The position numbers and the translations under genes are program-made. The notes beneath the pieces were generated by a model. The model saw only the letters and a program-made list of their open reading frames with translations, did no database searches and had not been told where the DNA came from. From the NCBI GenBank assembly GCA_002721975.1, contig PBME01000007.1, positions 1 through 44,553 on the forward strand: 44,553 nucleotides of DNA, in the 5' to 3' direction. This document shows positions 7,686-16,668 of the stretch, one piece after another. Position 1 is the first letter of the stretch. The number at the start of each line of letters is the position of its first letter. This DNA comes from Campylobacterota bacterium (GTDB taxonomy: Bacteria; Babelota; Babeliae; Babelales; Chromulinivoraceae).

Positions 7686-8372
7686 TTGAAGATAGCGACG
7701 AAGAAAAAATTAATTATTGGTTTTGCAATAATTTTTATCATTGTGCAATCATTATATTGGGCTGATCCTGTTACGCTTTCTCAGTTAATAGAACTTAAAG
7801 ATAATGTTATAGATTGGATACATGTGCATCCGGTTATTTCAGGGATTCTTTATGTTGGTATATACATATTATCGATTTTGTTTGGCATACCTATAAGCAT
7901 TACTTTTGTAGGAGGTTATTTATTTGGTATAAAACTAGGTATATTGTATTCACTTTTTGCTATTGGAATAGGAACTACGGCTTTGCTATATTTTGTTCGA
8001 TACGTATTTCCAGCACGAGTTAAGAATTTTTACAAAGATAGCTTAGAAGGCTTTAATAAAGAGTTAGAAGCACATGGTTTGTACTATGTTGTCACGATAC
8101 ATCTTATTCCTTTTATGCCAAGTTTTATTCCTACTGTTTCAACTGCATTAACAAATATTCCCTTGTATAAACTTATTACTATCAATTTGTTAGGATCTGC
8201 TCCATTGACGATAGCTTATGTTGTTTTGGGTGCTTATTTAAATAATGTTTCAAACATTGAAAAATTTTTATGGTATATATCAGTAGCATCAGGTCTTTTA
8301 GGAGGCAGTTTATTACTATTTGCTTTGTATAAAAAATATAAATCAGATCAAGCATTGTTAAAAAAGGATTAG
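7686..8372 (+). CDS. TVP38/TMEM64 (DedA-like) membrane protein
   Basis: A 228-residue protein starting on TTG behind AAAGGAG. Hydrophobic segments fall at about 8-27, 54-80, 86-105, 135-155, 158-182 and 194-215. The family core is visible: FGIPISITFVGGYLFG followed by LYFVRYVFPAR, then HLIPFMPSFIPTVSTALTNI. TVP38/DedA proteins sit in the inner membrane and have been linked to lipid scrambling and membrane homeostasis. The 3-base gap to the next gene suggests an operon with the SufS-like gene, without an obvious functional link. Confidence 0.82.
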   Translation: MKIATKKKLIIGFAIIFIIVQSLYWADPVTLSQLIELKDNVIDWIHVHPVISGILYVGIYILSILFGIPISITFVGGYLFGIKLGILYSLFAIGIGTTALLYFVRYVFPARVKNFYKDSLEGFNKELEAHGLYYVVTIHLIPFMPSFIPTVSTALTNIPLYKLITINLLGSAPLTIAYVVLGAYLNNVSNIEKFLWYISVASGLLGGSLLLFALYKKYKSDQALLKKD

Positions 8373-8375
8373 TGT

Positions 8376-9821
8376 ATGTTATATAAATATAAAGTATTAT
8401 CCGTTGTGTTGTTGTCTTGTATAGCACTTCAAGCTGAGTATGTAGAATTTGGTAGACATGATGGTAGTGATTATGCATATTGGCAACCTGGGTCATCAGA
8501 TGGTAAAATTCTTCCTAGTTCAGAACAAAAAAAATCTATCAAAGATAACTATTATCAAGAGAGGCAGCAATCTGTAGGTTATCGTGATATTACATCAGAA
8601 AAAATGAATTTTGAGACATTGCGTAAACATTTTCCAGTTTTTGAACAAACAGTAAACGGTTATCCCTTTATATTTCTTGATTCTGGTTCAACTGCTCAAA
8701 TGCCACAGTCGGTATTAGATGCAATTATTGCTTATTATAAAGATTACAAGAGTAATGCTGGTCGAGGAGTATATTCTTTTGCTGAGCGTGTTACAACAAT
8801 AGTGGAAGATACACGTGCAAAAGTAGCATCTTTTATAGGAGCACAAAAACAAGAAATAGTTTTTGTGCCTGGAACAACAGCAGGTATCAATCTTGTTGCT
8901 CGCGCATGGGCTCAACAGCATATAAATGCTGGAGATGAAATTATTATTTCAGAGATAGAGCATAATGCTAATTTATTACCATGGCAGCAGTTAGCAAAAC
9001 AAAATGGTTGTGTGTTAAAAATTGTTCCTGTTACTGACCGTGGTGTCGTTGATCCGCAAATATTACAAGAGTATCTGACAGAAAAAACAAAGCTTGTTGC
9101 ACTTGTACACCAATCAAATGCTCTTGGAACAACAAATGATATTGCAGCTATTGCAGAACTAGCGCATCAGGTTGGTGCAAAAGTCTTAGTTGATGCAGCA
9201 CAGTCAATTGTGCATCAGCATATTAATGTGCAAGAATTAGGTTGTGACTTTTTAGCTTTTGGTGCTCATAAAGTTTATGGTCCAACAGGTATTGGTGCAT
9301 TATTTATTAAACAAGAATTGTTTGATCAAATAACTATTCAGCATTTTGGTGGCGGCATGGTAATAGAGGTGGGTGAGCAAGATGCAGAGTTTAAAGATAT
9401 GCCTCATTGTTTAGAAGCTGGTACACAAGCATTAGCTCAGATTATTGGATTTAATGCAACAATTGATTTTGTACAACAACATATTAACTTTAAGCAAGCT
9501 CAAGAACATGAAACAAAATTAGTGAAAAAATTTGCAGCAGCCTTACAGCAATTACCTGATGTAAAGATTGTCAGTGTTGTACCTGAAGAAGGTGAGCATA
9601 ATAATATGGTTACATTTATTTCAGATAATTGTCATGCATATGATATTGCTTCATACCTTAATGAATTTGGTGTAGCGGTTCGAGCAGGATATCATTGTGT
9701 TCATTTGTACCATGAAAAAATTGGTGGTAGAGCATCTGTTCGAGTAACGTTTTCGATCTATAATACAGAACAAGAAGTTGATTTTGTTGTAGAGAAATTA
9801 AAAAGCCTTTTGTTAAAGTAA
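8376..9821 (+). CDS. sufS: SufS-type cysteine desulfurase with N-terminal signal-peptide extension
   Basis: 481 residues, about 75 more than normal SufS. From Met77 onward it is a standard class V PLP enzyme: FPVFEQTVNGYPFIFLDSG, the PLP lysine in AFGAHKVYGPTGIG (K299), and the active-site cysteine in VRAGYHC (C441). It would release sulfur from cysteine for Fe-S cluster assembly. Residues 1-20 (YKVLSVVLLSCIALQA) are a convincing signal peptide, followed by a polar linker. A GGA ribosome binding site precedes the ATG at 8376; none is obvious before Met77 (8604). Either the enzyme is exported, or a small exported protein has fused to it, or internal initiation yields the cytoplasmic form. No other suf genes are adjacent. 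Confidence 0.85.
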   Translation: MLYKYKVLSVVLLSCIALQAEYVEFGRHDGSDYAYWQPGSSDGKILPSSEQKKSIKDNYYQERQQSVGYRDITSEKMNFETLRKHFPVFEQTVNGYPFIFLDSGSTAQMPQSVLDAIIAYYKDYKSNAGRGVYSFAERVTTIVEDTRAKVASFIGAQKQEIVFVPGTTAGINLVARAWAQQHINAGDEIIISEIEHNANLLPWQQLAKQNGCVLKIVPVTDRGVVDPQILQEYLTEKTKLVALVHQSNALGTTNDIAAIAELAHQVGAKVLVDAAQSIVHQHINVQELGCDFLAFGAHKVYGPTGIGALFIKQELFDQITIQHFGGGMVIEVGEQDAEFKDMPHCLEAGTQALAQIIGFNATIDFVQQHINFKQAQEHETKLVKKFAAALQQLPDVKIVSVVPEEGEHNNMVTFISDNCHAYDIASYLNEFGVAVRAGYHCVHLYHEKIGGRASVRVTFSIYNTEQEVDFVVEKLKSLLLK

Positions 9822-9887
9822 AAAACTTTAATATATAGGTGATTGATTTTGATAAAAAATCTGTTAATGTTTTGCTATATAGGTAAA

Positions 9888-9915
9888 AAAAGCCGGGTAG
9901 AAATACCTGGCTTTT
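9888..9915 (+). terminator. Hairpin terminator after the SufS-like gene
   Basis: A 12-bp stem AAAAGCCGGGTA / TACCTGGCTTTT (one G-U pair) closed by a GAAA tetraloop. The A-rich left arm and T-rich right arm allow bidirectional function, but the T-tract after the stem is short. Confidence 0.65.
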
Positions 9916-9953
9916 GGTATACATAGATTTTAATACTATAGAAAAGGTATATT

Positions 9954-10508
9954 ATGTTTCACATATTGATTCCAGTAGCAGTACTATTACTTATTGCTTT
10001 GTGGGTTATGAGTACTTATAATCAACTAGTTCGTTTAAAACTGATGGCTCAAGAAGCATGGAGTGGGATTGATGTTCAGCTTAAGCGTCGTTATGATCTG
10101 ATTCCTAATTTAGTAGAAATTGTAAAAGGTTATAGCTTTCACGAAAAAAATATTTTAACAGATGTTACTCGTTTACGTACACAATCTATGCAAGCAACAA
10201 CTATTAAAGATAAACAAGTTGCAGAAACAGAGTTAGCAGGAACTTTAAAGATATTGTTTGCATTTGCTGAAAATTACCCAGATCTTAAAGCAAACGAAAA
10301 TTATTTAGCATTACAAAAAGAATTAAGTTTTATTGAACAAGAATTGCAATTATCTCGTCGTTATTATAATGGTTCTGTAAGAAATTATGTTATTTCTATA
10401 GAACAATTTCCATCAAATATCATAGCAAAATTATTTGGTTTTAGTGGTATGTCTTATTTTGAAATTACAACTGATCAAGAACGTTCTGCTCCAAACATAA
10501 AATTTTAG
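9954..10508 (+). CDS. lemA: LemA family membrane-anchored protein
   Basis: A 184-residue protein of typical LemA length. An N-terminal hydrophobic helix (2-20) anchors it with the coiled-coil body outside. Family signatures are TYNQLVRLKLMAQEAWSGID, VQLKRRYDLIPNLVEIVKGY, and the C-terminal SRRYYNGSVRNYV with FPSNIIAKLFGF. The function of LemA is not well defined; it is often encoded beside TPM/YgcG or DUF2207 proteins. That is the case here, where two DUF2207 genes follow directly. It begins just after a hairpin terminator, so it is likely the first gene of the LemA-DUF2207 transcript. Confidence 0.92.
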   Translation: MFHILIPVAVLLLIALWVMSTYNQLVRLKLMAQEAWSGIDVQLKRRYDLIPNLVEIVKGYSFHEKNILTDVTRLRTQSMQATTIKDKQVAETELAGTLKILFAFAENYPDLKANENYLALQKELSFIEQELQLSRRYYNGSVRNYVISIEQFPSNIIAKLFGFSGMSYFEITTDQERSAPNIKF

Positions 10509-10518
10509 TAAGTTGTAT

Positions 10519-12315
10519 ATGAAATTGCGTATTTGTTTAATTTTCTATTTGTTATGTACGGTGACGCTGCATGCTTATGAACGAATATCTCATTTTGTAA
10601 GTGATATTGTAATTAAGCAAGATTCTTCACTGTTAGTAACAGAAACAATCAAAGTATTTGCTGAGGGCGATCAGATACGACATGGCATTGTACGTGAATT
10701 TCCAACAAAGTATTCAGGACATGCTGGGACAATATACAATACGCATTTTGAATTACAATCAGTGAAATGCAATGATAAAAGAGTTGCTTACCATATAGAA
10801 GATGCAAGTAATGGTACAAGAATTTATATAGGTAGCAAACAACGAGTATTATCACCTGGTACTTACACGTATACGATTACCTATACAACTAACAGGCAGC
10901 TTGGTTTCTTTGCAAATCATGATGAGCTGTATTGGAATGTAACTGGGAATGGTTGGAGACTTCCGATCATGAGAGCCGAAGCCTATGTGCATTTACCAGA
11001 TGGTGCATCGCCAACAAAGATGAAAGCATGGACAGGTGCTCAAGGTAGTCGTGATGAACGCTATAGTTCTGATATAAGAAACAATATCATTCATTTTTAC
11101 ACAACTAAGTTATTGTATCCATATGAGGGGCTGACAATTGCTGTTGGCTTTGATAAAGGTTTTGTTATAGAGCCAAGCTTTATGCAAAAAGTACTTTGGC
11201 TCTTAACAGACAATTGGTTTGTAACATTTATTTTGGTGCTGTTAGTATTGTTTATGATTGGTTATATAATAGCATTTGTCAAAAATAGACCTGGTACTAT
11301 TATTCCTCACTTTGCTCCGCCAAAGGACATGACGCCTTCTCAAGTTGGTTATATGACTGCTATGAAATTTAATCCACAGCATTTAGCTGCAGATGTTGTT
11401 AATTTAGCTGTGCGTGGCTTTATCAAAATTGATAAAACAGTATCAAAAGAGTATCAATTAGAACTAATAGATAAAAAAGGTGCCAATGAGTATGAAAATA
11501 ATCTTTTAGGAAAGTTATTTAGTAAAAAAAATAAAACAAAGCGAATTTCTGTAAAAGAAAACTTACAAAAAGTGGTTACATTATGTGAAATTAATGCTAG
11601 CTCATCATTTGATACATATATGCATGAATCTAATTTTTTTAAATGTGTACGTTTTACAATAGGTGGGCTATTGTACTTTACCAGTTTTGTCTCGATTCAT
11701 TTAGTTGTTGGCTTGGTTATTATTGGTTTGATCTTGCCATTATTAGATTTGGTTTTTTTAAGCAATAATATTTACATTCGTGGGATACATATAGCGATAT
11801 CACTCTTAATACTTTATGTCTGGTTAGCGATAATGTTGAGACTTGTTTCAAGTAAGCAGCTTAATCTTTTTGTTGGCCGAGGAACGTTTTTTATTCATTA
11901 TACTTCTGAAGGTCGCAAATTACAGGATAAGATTGATGGTTTTAAGTTATATTTAAAAACAGCTGAACTTGATCGCATGAAGATAGTTGGTACACCACCT
12001 GATCGCACGCCACAGTTGTATGAAATGTTTTTACCTTATGCTATTGCCTTAGGTGTTGAGAAACAATGGACAAAGCAATTTGCATCAGTGTTTAAAAATG
12101 TTGATTATAAGCCAGATTGGTATGTTGGGTCAGACTTTTATTATGGACATGGATTTGGATCATCAGGTTTTGTGGGGTCATTTTCAAGTACGATTTCATC
12201 TGCAGCAGCATCATCTGGTAGTTCATCTGCCTTTGGAGGTAGTGGCGGAGGAGGTTTTGGTGGTGGAGGTTGTTCTGGCGGCGGCGGAGGCGGCGGCGGA
12301 GGCGGTGGCTGGTAA
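10519..12315 (+). CDS. DUF2207 membrane protein, copy 1
   Basis: 598 residues from the ATG at 10519; a TTG two codons upstream (10513) is also in frame. A signal peptide at about 1-20 precedes an extracytoplasmic beta-rich DUF2207 domain (ERISHFVSDIVI, then RHGIVREFPTKY, then ELYWNVTGNGWRLPI). Next come a transmembrane helix near 230-255, a cytosolic segment with the family motif PPKDMTPSQVGY, two further helices, and GRKLQDKIDGFKLYL with PYAIALGVEKQW. The C-terminus is a Ser/Gly tail ending in eleven glycines and Trp, typical of this family. The function is unknown. It starts 10 bases after lemA and has a tandem paralogue downstream. Confidence 0.88.
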   Translation: MKLRICLIFYLLCTVTLHAYERISHFVSDIVIKQDSSLLVTETIKVFAEGDQIRHGIVREFPTKYSGHAGTIYNTHFELQSVKCNDKRVAYHIEDASNGTRIYIGSKQRVLSPGTYTYTITYTTNRQLGFFANHDELYWNVTGNGWRLPIMRAEAYVHLPDGASPTKMKAWTGAQGSRDERYSSDIRNNIIHFYTTKLLYPYEGLTIAVGFDKGFVIEPSFMQKVLWLLTDNWFVTFILVLLVLFMIGYIIAFVKNRPGTIIPHFAPPKDMTPSQVGYMTAMKFNPQHLAADVVNLAVRGFIKIDKTVSKEYQLELIDKKGANEYENNLLGKLFSKKNKTKRISVKENLQKVVTLCEINASSSFDTYMHESNFFKCVRFTIGGLLYFTSFVSIHLVVGLVIIGLILPLLDLVFLSNNIYIRGIHIAISLLILYVWLAIMLRLVSSKQLNLFVGRGTFFIHYTSEGRKLQDKIDGFKLYLKTAELDRMKIVGTPPDRTPQLYEMFLPYAIALGVEKQWTKQFASVFKNVDYKPDWYVGSDFYYGHGFGSSGFVGSFSSTISSAAASSGSSSAFGGSGGGGFGGGGCSGGGGGGGGGGGW

Positions 12316-12402
12316 AAAGATACTTTATCTTTTGTAGGGTATATCTTACTTGTTACGGTTATAAATAGATATATATTATTGCTTGTATAGGGTTGCAAAT
12401 CA

Positions 12403-14103
12403 ATGAATATTAAAACTTTTTTTTGTTTTTTATTAGTGTGTACACAATTACTATCTCATGAGCGAATATCTCATTTTGTAAGTGATATTGTTATTAATAA
12501 AGACGCATCGTTGTTAGTAACAGAAACAATTGAAGTTTTTTGTGAAAACAAACAAATTCGTCATGGAATTATTAGAGAATTTCCAACAACATATAATTGG
12601 TATGCTCAAACACAATATGTAACAGATTTTGACGTAAAGTCTGTTACCTGTAATGGCAAAAAAATTACTTACCATATAGAAGATGCAAAAAATGGTAAGC
12701 GCATGTATATCGGCAGTAAAAAAGTTACATTATCACCGGGTACTTACACATTTACAATAGTATATAGCACGAATAGACAGATTGGTTTTTTTGAAAAACA
12801 TGATGAGTTGTCTTGGAATGTGACTGGAAATGGTTGGAGACTACCTATCACTAGAGCAGAAGCATTTATACATTTGCCAAAAGATACACTGATTAAAGAA
12901 GTTATTGCTCGTACTGGTAGGCAAGGTAGTCTGGAAGAGTTTTATGTCAGTGAAACAAAAGGTAGTACGATACATGTCTATACTACAAAATCGTTATACG
13001 CATATCATGGATTGAGTGTTGCTGTCTCTTTTGCCAAAGGTTATGTGCAAGAGCCATCAATGTATCAACAGTTGTCTTGGTTTATACGAGATAATATATT
13101 TGTTTTACTACTTGTTATAGCTTTATTGTTGTTGATTATTTTATCGATATTAGGCGGAATACAATCTTATCGTTTGAATAAGAGCGGTACGGTTATACCA
13201 TTATTCTTTCCGCCCAAAAAAATGTCTCCTTCACAAGTTGGCTATGTTAATAAGATGAAATATACTTCTTCATTATTAGCAGCTGATATTGTTTATCTAG
13301 GAGTACGTAAATTTTTAACCATTACTAAAGATAATAAAAATGGTTATAAAATTACATTTTTACATAAAAGAATCGAAGCCAAAGATTACGAAATTTTTAA
13401 TAAGTATGGCACATCTTTACTAAAAAAACTGTTTGCCACCAAAGATACTATACATATTGCTACTCACAATAAAGAAGTAGAAAAAGCTTCGCAGCTTTGC
13501 AAAGAACATGTTACCCATGAAAAAAATAGATATATGCATAGCATGGAAACATTAGTGTTGATTAGTGGTTTTTTAAGTTTAGTTATAGTGCTTAGTCTTA
13601 TAGGTATGTTCGGAATATCAGGAGCTTTTTTAGGTACAATTGGTCTCGGATATTTTAATACTGTAATGTTTCAGGAGGTATACCAAGTGTATACAACTGC
13701 TGGTCGTAAACTACAGGATGAAATAGATGGGTTTAAGCTTTATTTAACAACAGCAGAGCTTGATCGTATGGAAATGGTTGGCACACCTCCGGATCGTACG
13801 CCAGAGTTATATGAAACTTATTTGCCATATGCTATTGCATTAGGAGTAGAAAAGCAATGGACTAAACAGTTTGTATCAGTGTTTGCTAAATATAACTATC
13901 AACCAAGTTGGTACGATGGCACAGATTTTTATTACACTTCTAATTTTTATTCATCAAGTTTTGCAAGTTCATTCAGTAGTACTATTTCATCTGCAGCAAC
14001 TCCTCCAGGCAGTTCGTCTGTATTTGGTGGAGGATCTTCATCTGGTGGTGGAGGTTTTTCATCTGGCGGCGGCGGAGGCGGCGGCGGAGGTGGTGGCTGG
14101 TAA
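12403..14103 (+). CDS. DUF2207 membrane protein, copy 2
   Basis: A 566-residue paralogue of the preceding gene with the same architecture: signal peptide (1-18), DUF2207 domain with ERISHFVSDIVI and ELSWNVTGNGWRLPI, a transmembrane helix near 232-255, PPKKMSPSQVGYV, one further helical hairpin, GRKLQDEIDGFKLYL, PYAIALGVEKQW, and a Gly-rich tail ending in Trp. The pair share long near-identical stretches at the beginning and end, while the middle cytosolic parts and membrane helices differ. This suggests duplication followed by divergence of the central region. An 87-base gap separates the copies. Likely acts with LemA in the envelope; role unknown. Confidence 0.88.
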   Translation: MNIKTFFCFLLVCTQLLSHERISHFVSDIVINKDASLLVTETIEVFCENKQIRHGIIREFPTTYNWYAQTQYVTDFDVKSVTCNGKKITYHIEDAKNGKRMYIGSKKVTLSPGTYTFTIVYSTNRQIGFFEKHDELSWNVTGNGWRLPITRAEAFIHLPKDTLIKEVIARTGRQGSLEEFYVSETKGSTIHVYTTKSLYAYHGLSVAVSFAKGYVQEPSMYQQLSWFIRDNIFVLLLVIALLLLIILSILGGIQSYRLNKSGTVIPLFFPPKKMSPSQVGYVNKMKYTSSLLAADIVYLGVRKFLTITKDNKNGYKITFLHKRIEAKDYEIFNKYGTSLLKKLFATKDTIHIATHNKEVEKASQLCKEHVTHEKNRYMHSMETLVLISGFLSLVIVLSLIGMFGISGAFLGTIGLGYFNTVMFQEVYQVYTTAGRKLQDEIDGFKLYLTTAELDRMEMVGTPPDRTPELYETYLPYAIALGVEKQWTKQFVSVFAKYNYQPSWYDGTDFYYTSNFYSSSFASSFSSTISSAATPPGSSSVFGGGSSSGGGGFSSGGGGGGGGGGGW

Positions 14104-14118
14104 AGCTATTATTGCAGG

Positions 14119-14484
14119 TTAAAAACAACAATTTTCTGTTCGATCACGTTCTTTTTTTGTAGGATGTTTCAGTTCCCAGGTATGCTTTTTTAAGCTCGTG
14201 GTCCATGTAGGTCTTTCTTCTTGCCAAATATGAGGTTGATTCTTTTTGAGTATCCACGTTGGAAGAACAGCTTGACAGTATCCTGGTATAGAATTTTTTG
14301 GTATACGAAGCCACGATGGCGGTTGACATGCCTTGTATAAACGTTGCAGGTGAATCTTAGTTTGATTATCTTGAAATTTATTTTTTTGTTCGTGTGTGCG
14401 TGCTTCAGGTGAACATGAGCAATACTGTATACTTGATACACAGCTTGCAAAAAAGATTAAACATAATACTTTATTTGTTAACAT
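14119..14484 (-). CDS. Small exported tryptophan-rich hypothetical protein
   Basis: 121 residues, convergent with the DUF2207 gene. Residues 1-20 (VLCLIFFASCVSS) form a signal peptide, followed by a CSC motif and a charged region. The C-terminal half repeats a pattern of Pro-x-Trp followed by basic residues (PPSWLRIPK, PTWILKKN, PHIWQEER, PTWTTSLKK, HTWELK). I do not recognise the family. Two other minus-strand frames are also open over part of this region, but only this one has a signal peptide and ordered composition. The ribosome binding site is weak. It is a plausible exported protein of unknown function. Confidence 0.5.
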   Translation of the reverse strand: MLTNKVLCLIFFASCVSSIQYCSCSPEARTHEQKNKFQDNQTKIHLQRLYKACQPPSWLRIPKNSIPGYCQAVLPTWILKKNQPHIWQEERPTWTTSLKKHTWELKHPTKKERDRTENCCF

Positions 14485-14624
14485 ATAATCTCGCTAGGTA
14501 GTTAGTAATAAAAATTTGTGTCAGTTATTGTATCATATTTGCTATAAAAAGGCATACATTGCTTTTTTGGAGATATTTGATACCCTGAAAGAGGGTTATA
14601 TTACTATTCTAAAGCGGTTTTTTC

Positions 14625-14825
14625 ATGAATTTTGAAAAATTATCTGGATATGGCTACATGTTAGCCGGTCTTTTTATTATTATCTTTTTTGGTGGTGCCT
14701 TAATCTTGCAACTTTTGGGGGTATTAGCAGGATTATTAATGATTCATCATGGTTATATGATGGTTAGAAATCAGCAATTTTTTAGATCGTATTTTAATGT
14801 TTTTTTTAATGATAGATATCGATAG
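14625..14825 (+). CDS. Small two-helix membrane protein
   Basis: 66 residues with two hydrophobic segments, about 10-26 and 27-46 (AGLFIIIFFGGALILQLLG), and a basic, aromatic C-terminus (FRSYFNVFFNDRYR). No family recognised. No clear ribosome binding site. It lies 29 bases upstream of a larger membrane-protein gene, so co-transcription is likely. A short hairpin (ACCCT-GAAAG-AGGGT, 14582-14596) sits in its upstream region and may be part of the leader or promoter. The open frame could be chance, but the clean hydrophobic pattern argues for a gene. Confidence 0.5.
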   Translation: MNFEKLSGYGYMLAGLFIIIFFGGALILQLLGVLAGLLMIHHGYMMVRNQQFFRSYFNVFFNDRYR

Positions 14826-14854
14826 TATTTTATTTTTATAGGGGATTTTTTATT

Positions 14855-15679
14855 ATGTTGAGTCTTAATCGAATGCATAAAGCTTTACAGTTTACTTGGC
14901 ATGAACTGAAAAACCGTGCAGCTTCATGGATAATGTTACACATAACGACTATGTTAATTGGTAGTATGTTAGGAGGTTTATTAGGTTTTGCTTTAGTGGG
15001 TATATTATTTTCAAATAAAGTTGTTCTGCAATTACTCAAAGATGAGATTCACATTGATGCAACGCCTTTATTTGACATGTATAATAGTTTTTTAAATACA
15101 TATATTTTTATTAAGCCATTGTTATATATCGTGCTAGGGTTAGCAATATATGGTTTGGCATATTTAATTACCTCTTATTCTCATGTTTGTTCGCGGAATG
15201 TATTGGATGTATTAGAAAATAAACAAATGCGTTATTTAACTAATAGAGTTGCGAGTCATGCTTTAGTTGGCGGTACATTATTATTTAGTGCAATAATACC
15301 TTTAATTGGGCTATTGTTTATTTTTATTGTTACATTATACGGTATAGAGTTTTCTTCTGTGTTAAATCTTTTCCATGTATATCCATCGTCGGTATTAGCT
15401 CTGTTTTGTTTACCCGGATTTTTGTTACACATTAAATTTTTCTTTGTCAGTTCGATTCTTATAGATGAACAATGTGACCTTAAGCAAGCAATTAAAAAAA
15501 GTTGTCATATAACACAAGGACATTACTTTGAAATGTTGGCAGTTTCAATTACTTTAATTGCTTTAGCAAAGATACCATATGTGGGTTTTATTTCTTTTCT
15601 TTTGCCATTTCATGCATTCTTTTGGACATATTTGTACTATCAATATAAGCAAGAATATAAAAATAAATTAGTAACATAA
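14855..15679 (+). CDS. Multi-pass membrane protein, DUF975/YciC-like
   Basis: 274 residues behind an AGGGGA ribosome binding site. Five or six hydrophobic segments are visible (about 30-52, 87-110, 138-165, 175-205, 225-262). The segment VSSILIDEQCDLKQAIKKSC followed by HITQGHYFEM resembles the signature of DUF975/glycerophosphodiester-membrane-type proteins, in which an acidic turn is followed by 'qALkkSw..T.G'. The separate gene at 15803 carries the same signature, so the two are probably distant paralogues. Function unknown. The transcript ends at the strong hairpin at 15711. Confidence 0.6.
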   Translation: MLSLNRMHKALQFTWHELKNRAASWIMLHITTMLIGSMLGGLLGFALVGILFSNKVVLQLLKDEIHIDATPLFDMYNSFLNTYIFIKPLLYIVLGLAIYGLAYLITSYSHVCSRNVLDVLENKQMRYLTNRVASHALVGGTLLFSAIIPLIGLLFIFIVTLYGIEFSSVLNLFHVYPSSVLALFCLPGFLLHIKFFFVSSILIDEQCDLKQAIKKSCHITQGHYFEMLAVSITLIALAKIPYVGFISFLLPFHAFFWTYLYYQYKQEYKNKLVT

Positions 15680-15710
15680 TCTTTTTATATCTCATAGATT
15701 GTTATATTTC

Positions 15711-15756
15711 TATAGGCTGTCAAATTTGTATGAAAATTTGACAGCCTATATATTTT
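15711..15756 (+). terminator. Strong hairpin terminator
   Basis: A perfect 17-bp inverted repeat (15711-15727 with 15734-15750; core AGGCTGTCAAATTT), a 6-base loop, and a T-rich tail from 15751. It separates the two membrane-protein genes. Confidence 0.8.
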
Positions 15757-15802
15757 TAGTTTAGTGTATGATGCATAAAAGGTGTTTTAAAAAAGGAGTA
15801 AG

Positions 15803-16606
15803 ATGTTTAAGCAAAAGTTTTCTATACAAGAAGCGTATAGCTTTGGTGTAAAATCAGTTCTTGATCACTTTACATTTTTTGTGATGGCAATTGGTGTTGG
15901 TAGTGGTGTTACCTTACTATTTATGTCTTTTTTAGGCATTATTGATTATGCAATGTTTCGTGAGCATTTTGAAACAATTGTAAAAGCTTTTTCTCATGCA
16001 ATTCAAGAACCAACAGGTTCGTTACATGTTGCTAACAATACAATAGGACATCATATTAAAGATTATGCTCCAGCAGTTTTTTCAAAGCATCTTGTGCCAC
16101 GTGATGTTTTATCTATCGATATTTCGCGAGAAGATATTGAAAACATTTTAAAAATTCTTATACCATCTGCTTTACTGTTAAAAGTTGTGCTACAAGCAAT
16201 AGCAATTGGTTGGACAAAATTAGCACTTGATTTAGAAGCAAAAAAGAAAGTTGACTATGACTATCTTTATAAGTTTTATTATCTAGTTCCTCGTGTATTA
16301 ATCGTTGATATTATTGTTGGTACGCTTACAGTTATGGGTTTGTTTTTTTTCATAATTCCAGGTGTCATTGTGTATCAAAGATTACGATTTGCAAGATATT
16401 TTATTATTGATAAAAATCAGTCTTGTTTGCAATCACTTGAATCTAGTTGGGCGTTAACAGATGGTTCAGTATTGCATCTTACTGGTTATACATTATTTGC
16501 AGCGATGTTAAAGGCGCTTGGTAATGTTATATTCTTGTTACATTTCTTTTTATTGCCATTAAGTTACCAGGCAGAAGCAAGTGTCTATCGTCAAATGATT
16601 AAGTAA
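15803..16606 (+). CDS. Multi-pass membrane protein, DUF975-like
   Basis: 267 residues behind AAAAAAGGAG. Hydrophobic segments are at about 22-48, 117-138, 164-192 and 230-255. The signature FFFIIPGVIVYQRLRFARYF, then IIDKNQSCLQSLESSW, then ALTDG is typical of DUF975/YciC-like integral membrane proteins. An extracytoplasmic or cytoplasmic loop at about 50-115 holds a predicted polar domain. It is a likely distant relative of the 274-residue membrane protein upstream. Function unknown. It is probably a single-gene transcript bounded by hairpins at 15711 and 16632. Confidence 0.65.
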   Translation: MFKQKFSIQEAYSFGVKSVLDHFTFFVMAIGVGSGVTLLFMSFLGIIDYAMFREHFETIVKAFSHAIQEPTGSLHVANNTIGHHIKDYAPAVFSKHLVPRDVLSIDISREDIENILKILIPSALLLKVVLQAIAIGWTKLALDLEAKKKVDYDYLYKFYYLVPRVLIVDIIVGTLTVMGLFFFIIPGVIVYQRLRFARYFIIDKNQSCLQSLESSWALTDGSVLHLTGYTLFAAMLKALGNVIFLLHFFLLPLSYQAEASVYRQMIK

Positions 16607-16631
16607 ATTTTAGTGTGCCTTTGGTTTGATT

Positions 16632-16658
16632 GGGTAGCGCAAGCTGCCCTTTCTTTTT
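16632..16658 (+). terminator. Hairpin terminator
   Basis: Stem GGGTAGC / GCTGCCC (one G-U pair) closed by a GCAA tetraloop, followed by TTTCTTTTT. It ends the plus-strand membrane-protein transcript just before the convergent mutL stop. Confidence 0.7.
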
Positions 16659-16668
16659 AGATACAAAC

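Noticed and set aside
12053-12337. Plus-strand frame ending in an Ala/Val/Glu repeat
   Set aside because: Shadow of the glycine-rich tail in another frame.
12141-12398. Minus-strand proline-rich open frame
   Set aside because: It is the reverse complement of the glycine tail of the DUF2207 gene; its eleven prolines are an artefact of the GGC/GGA codons.
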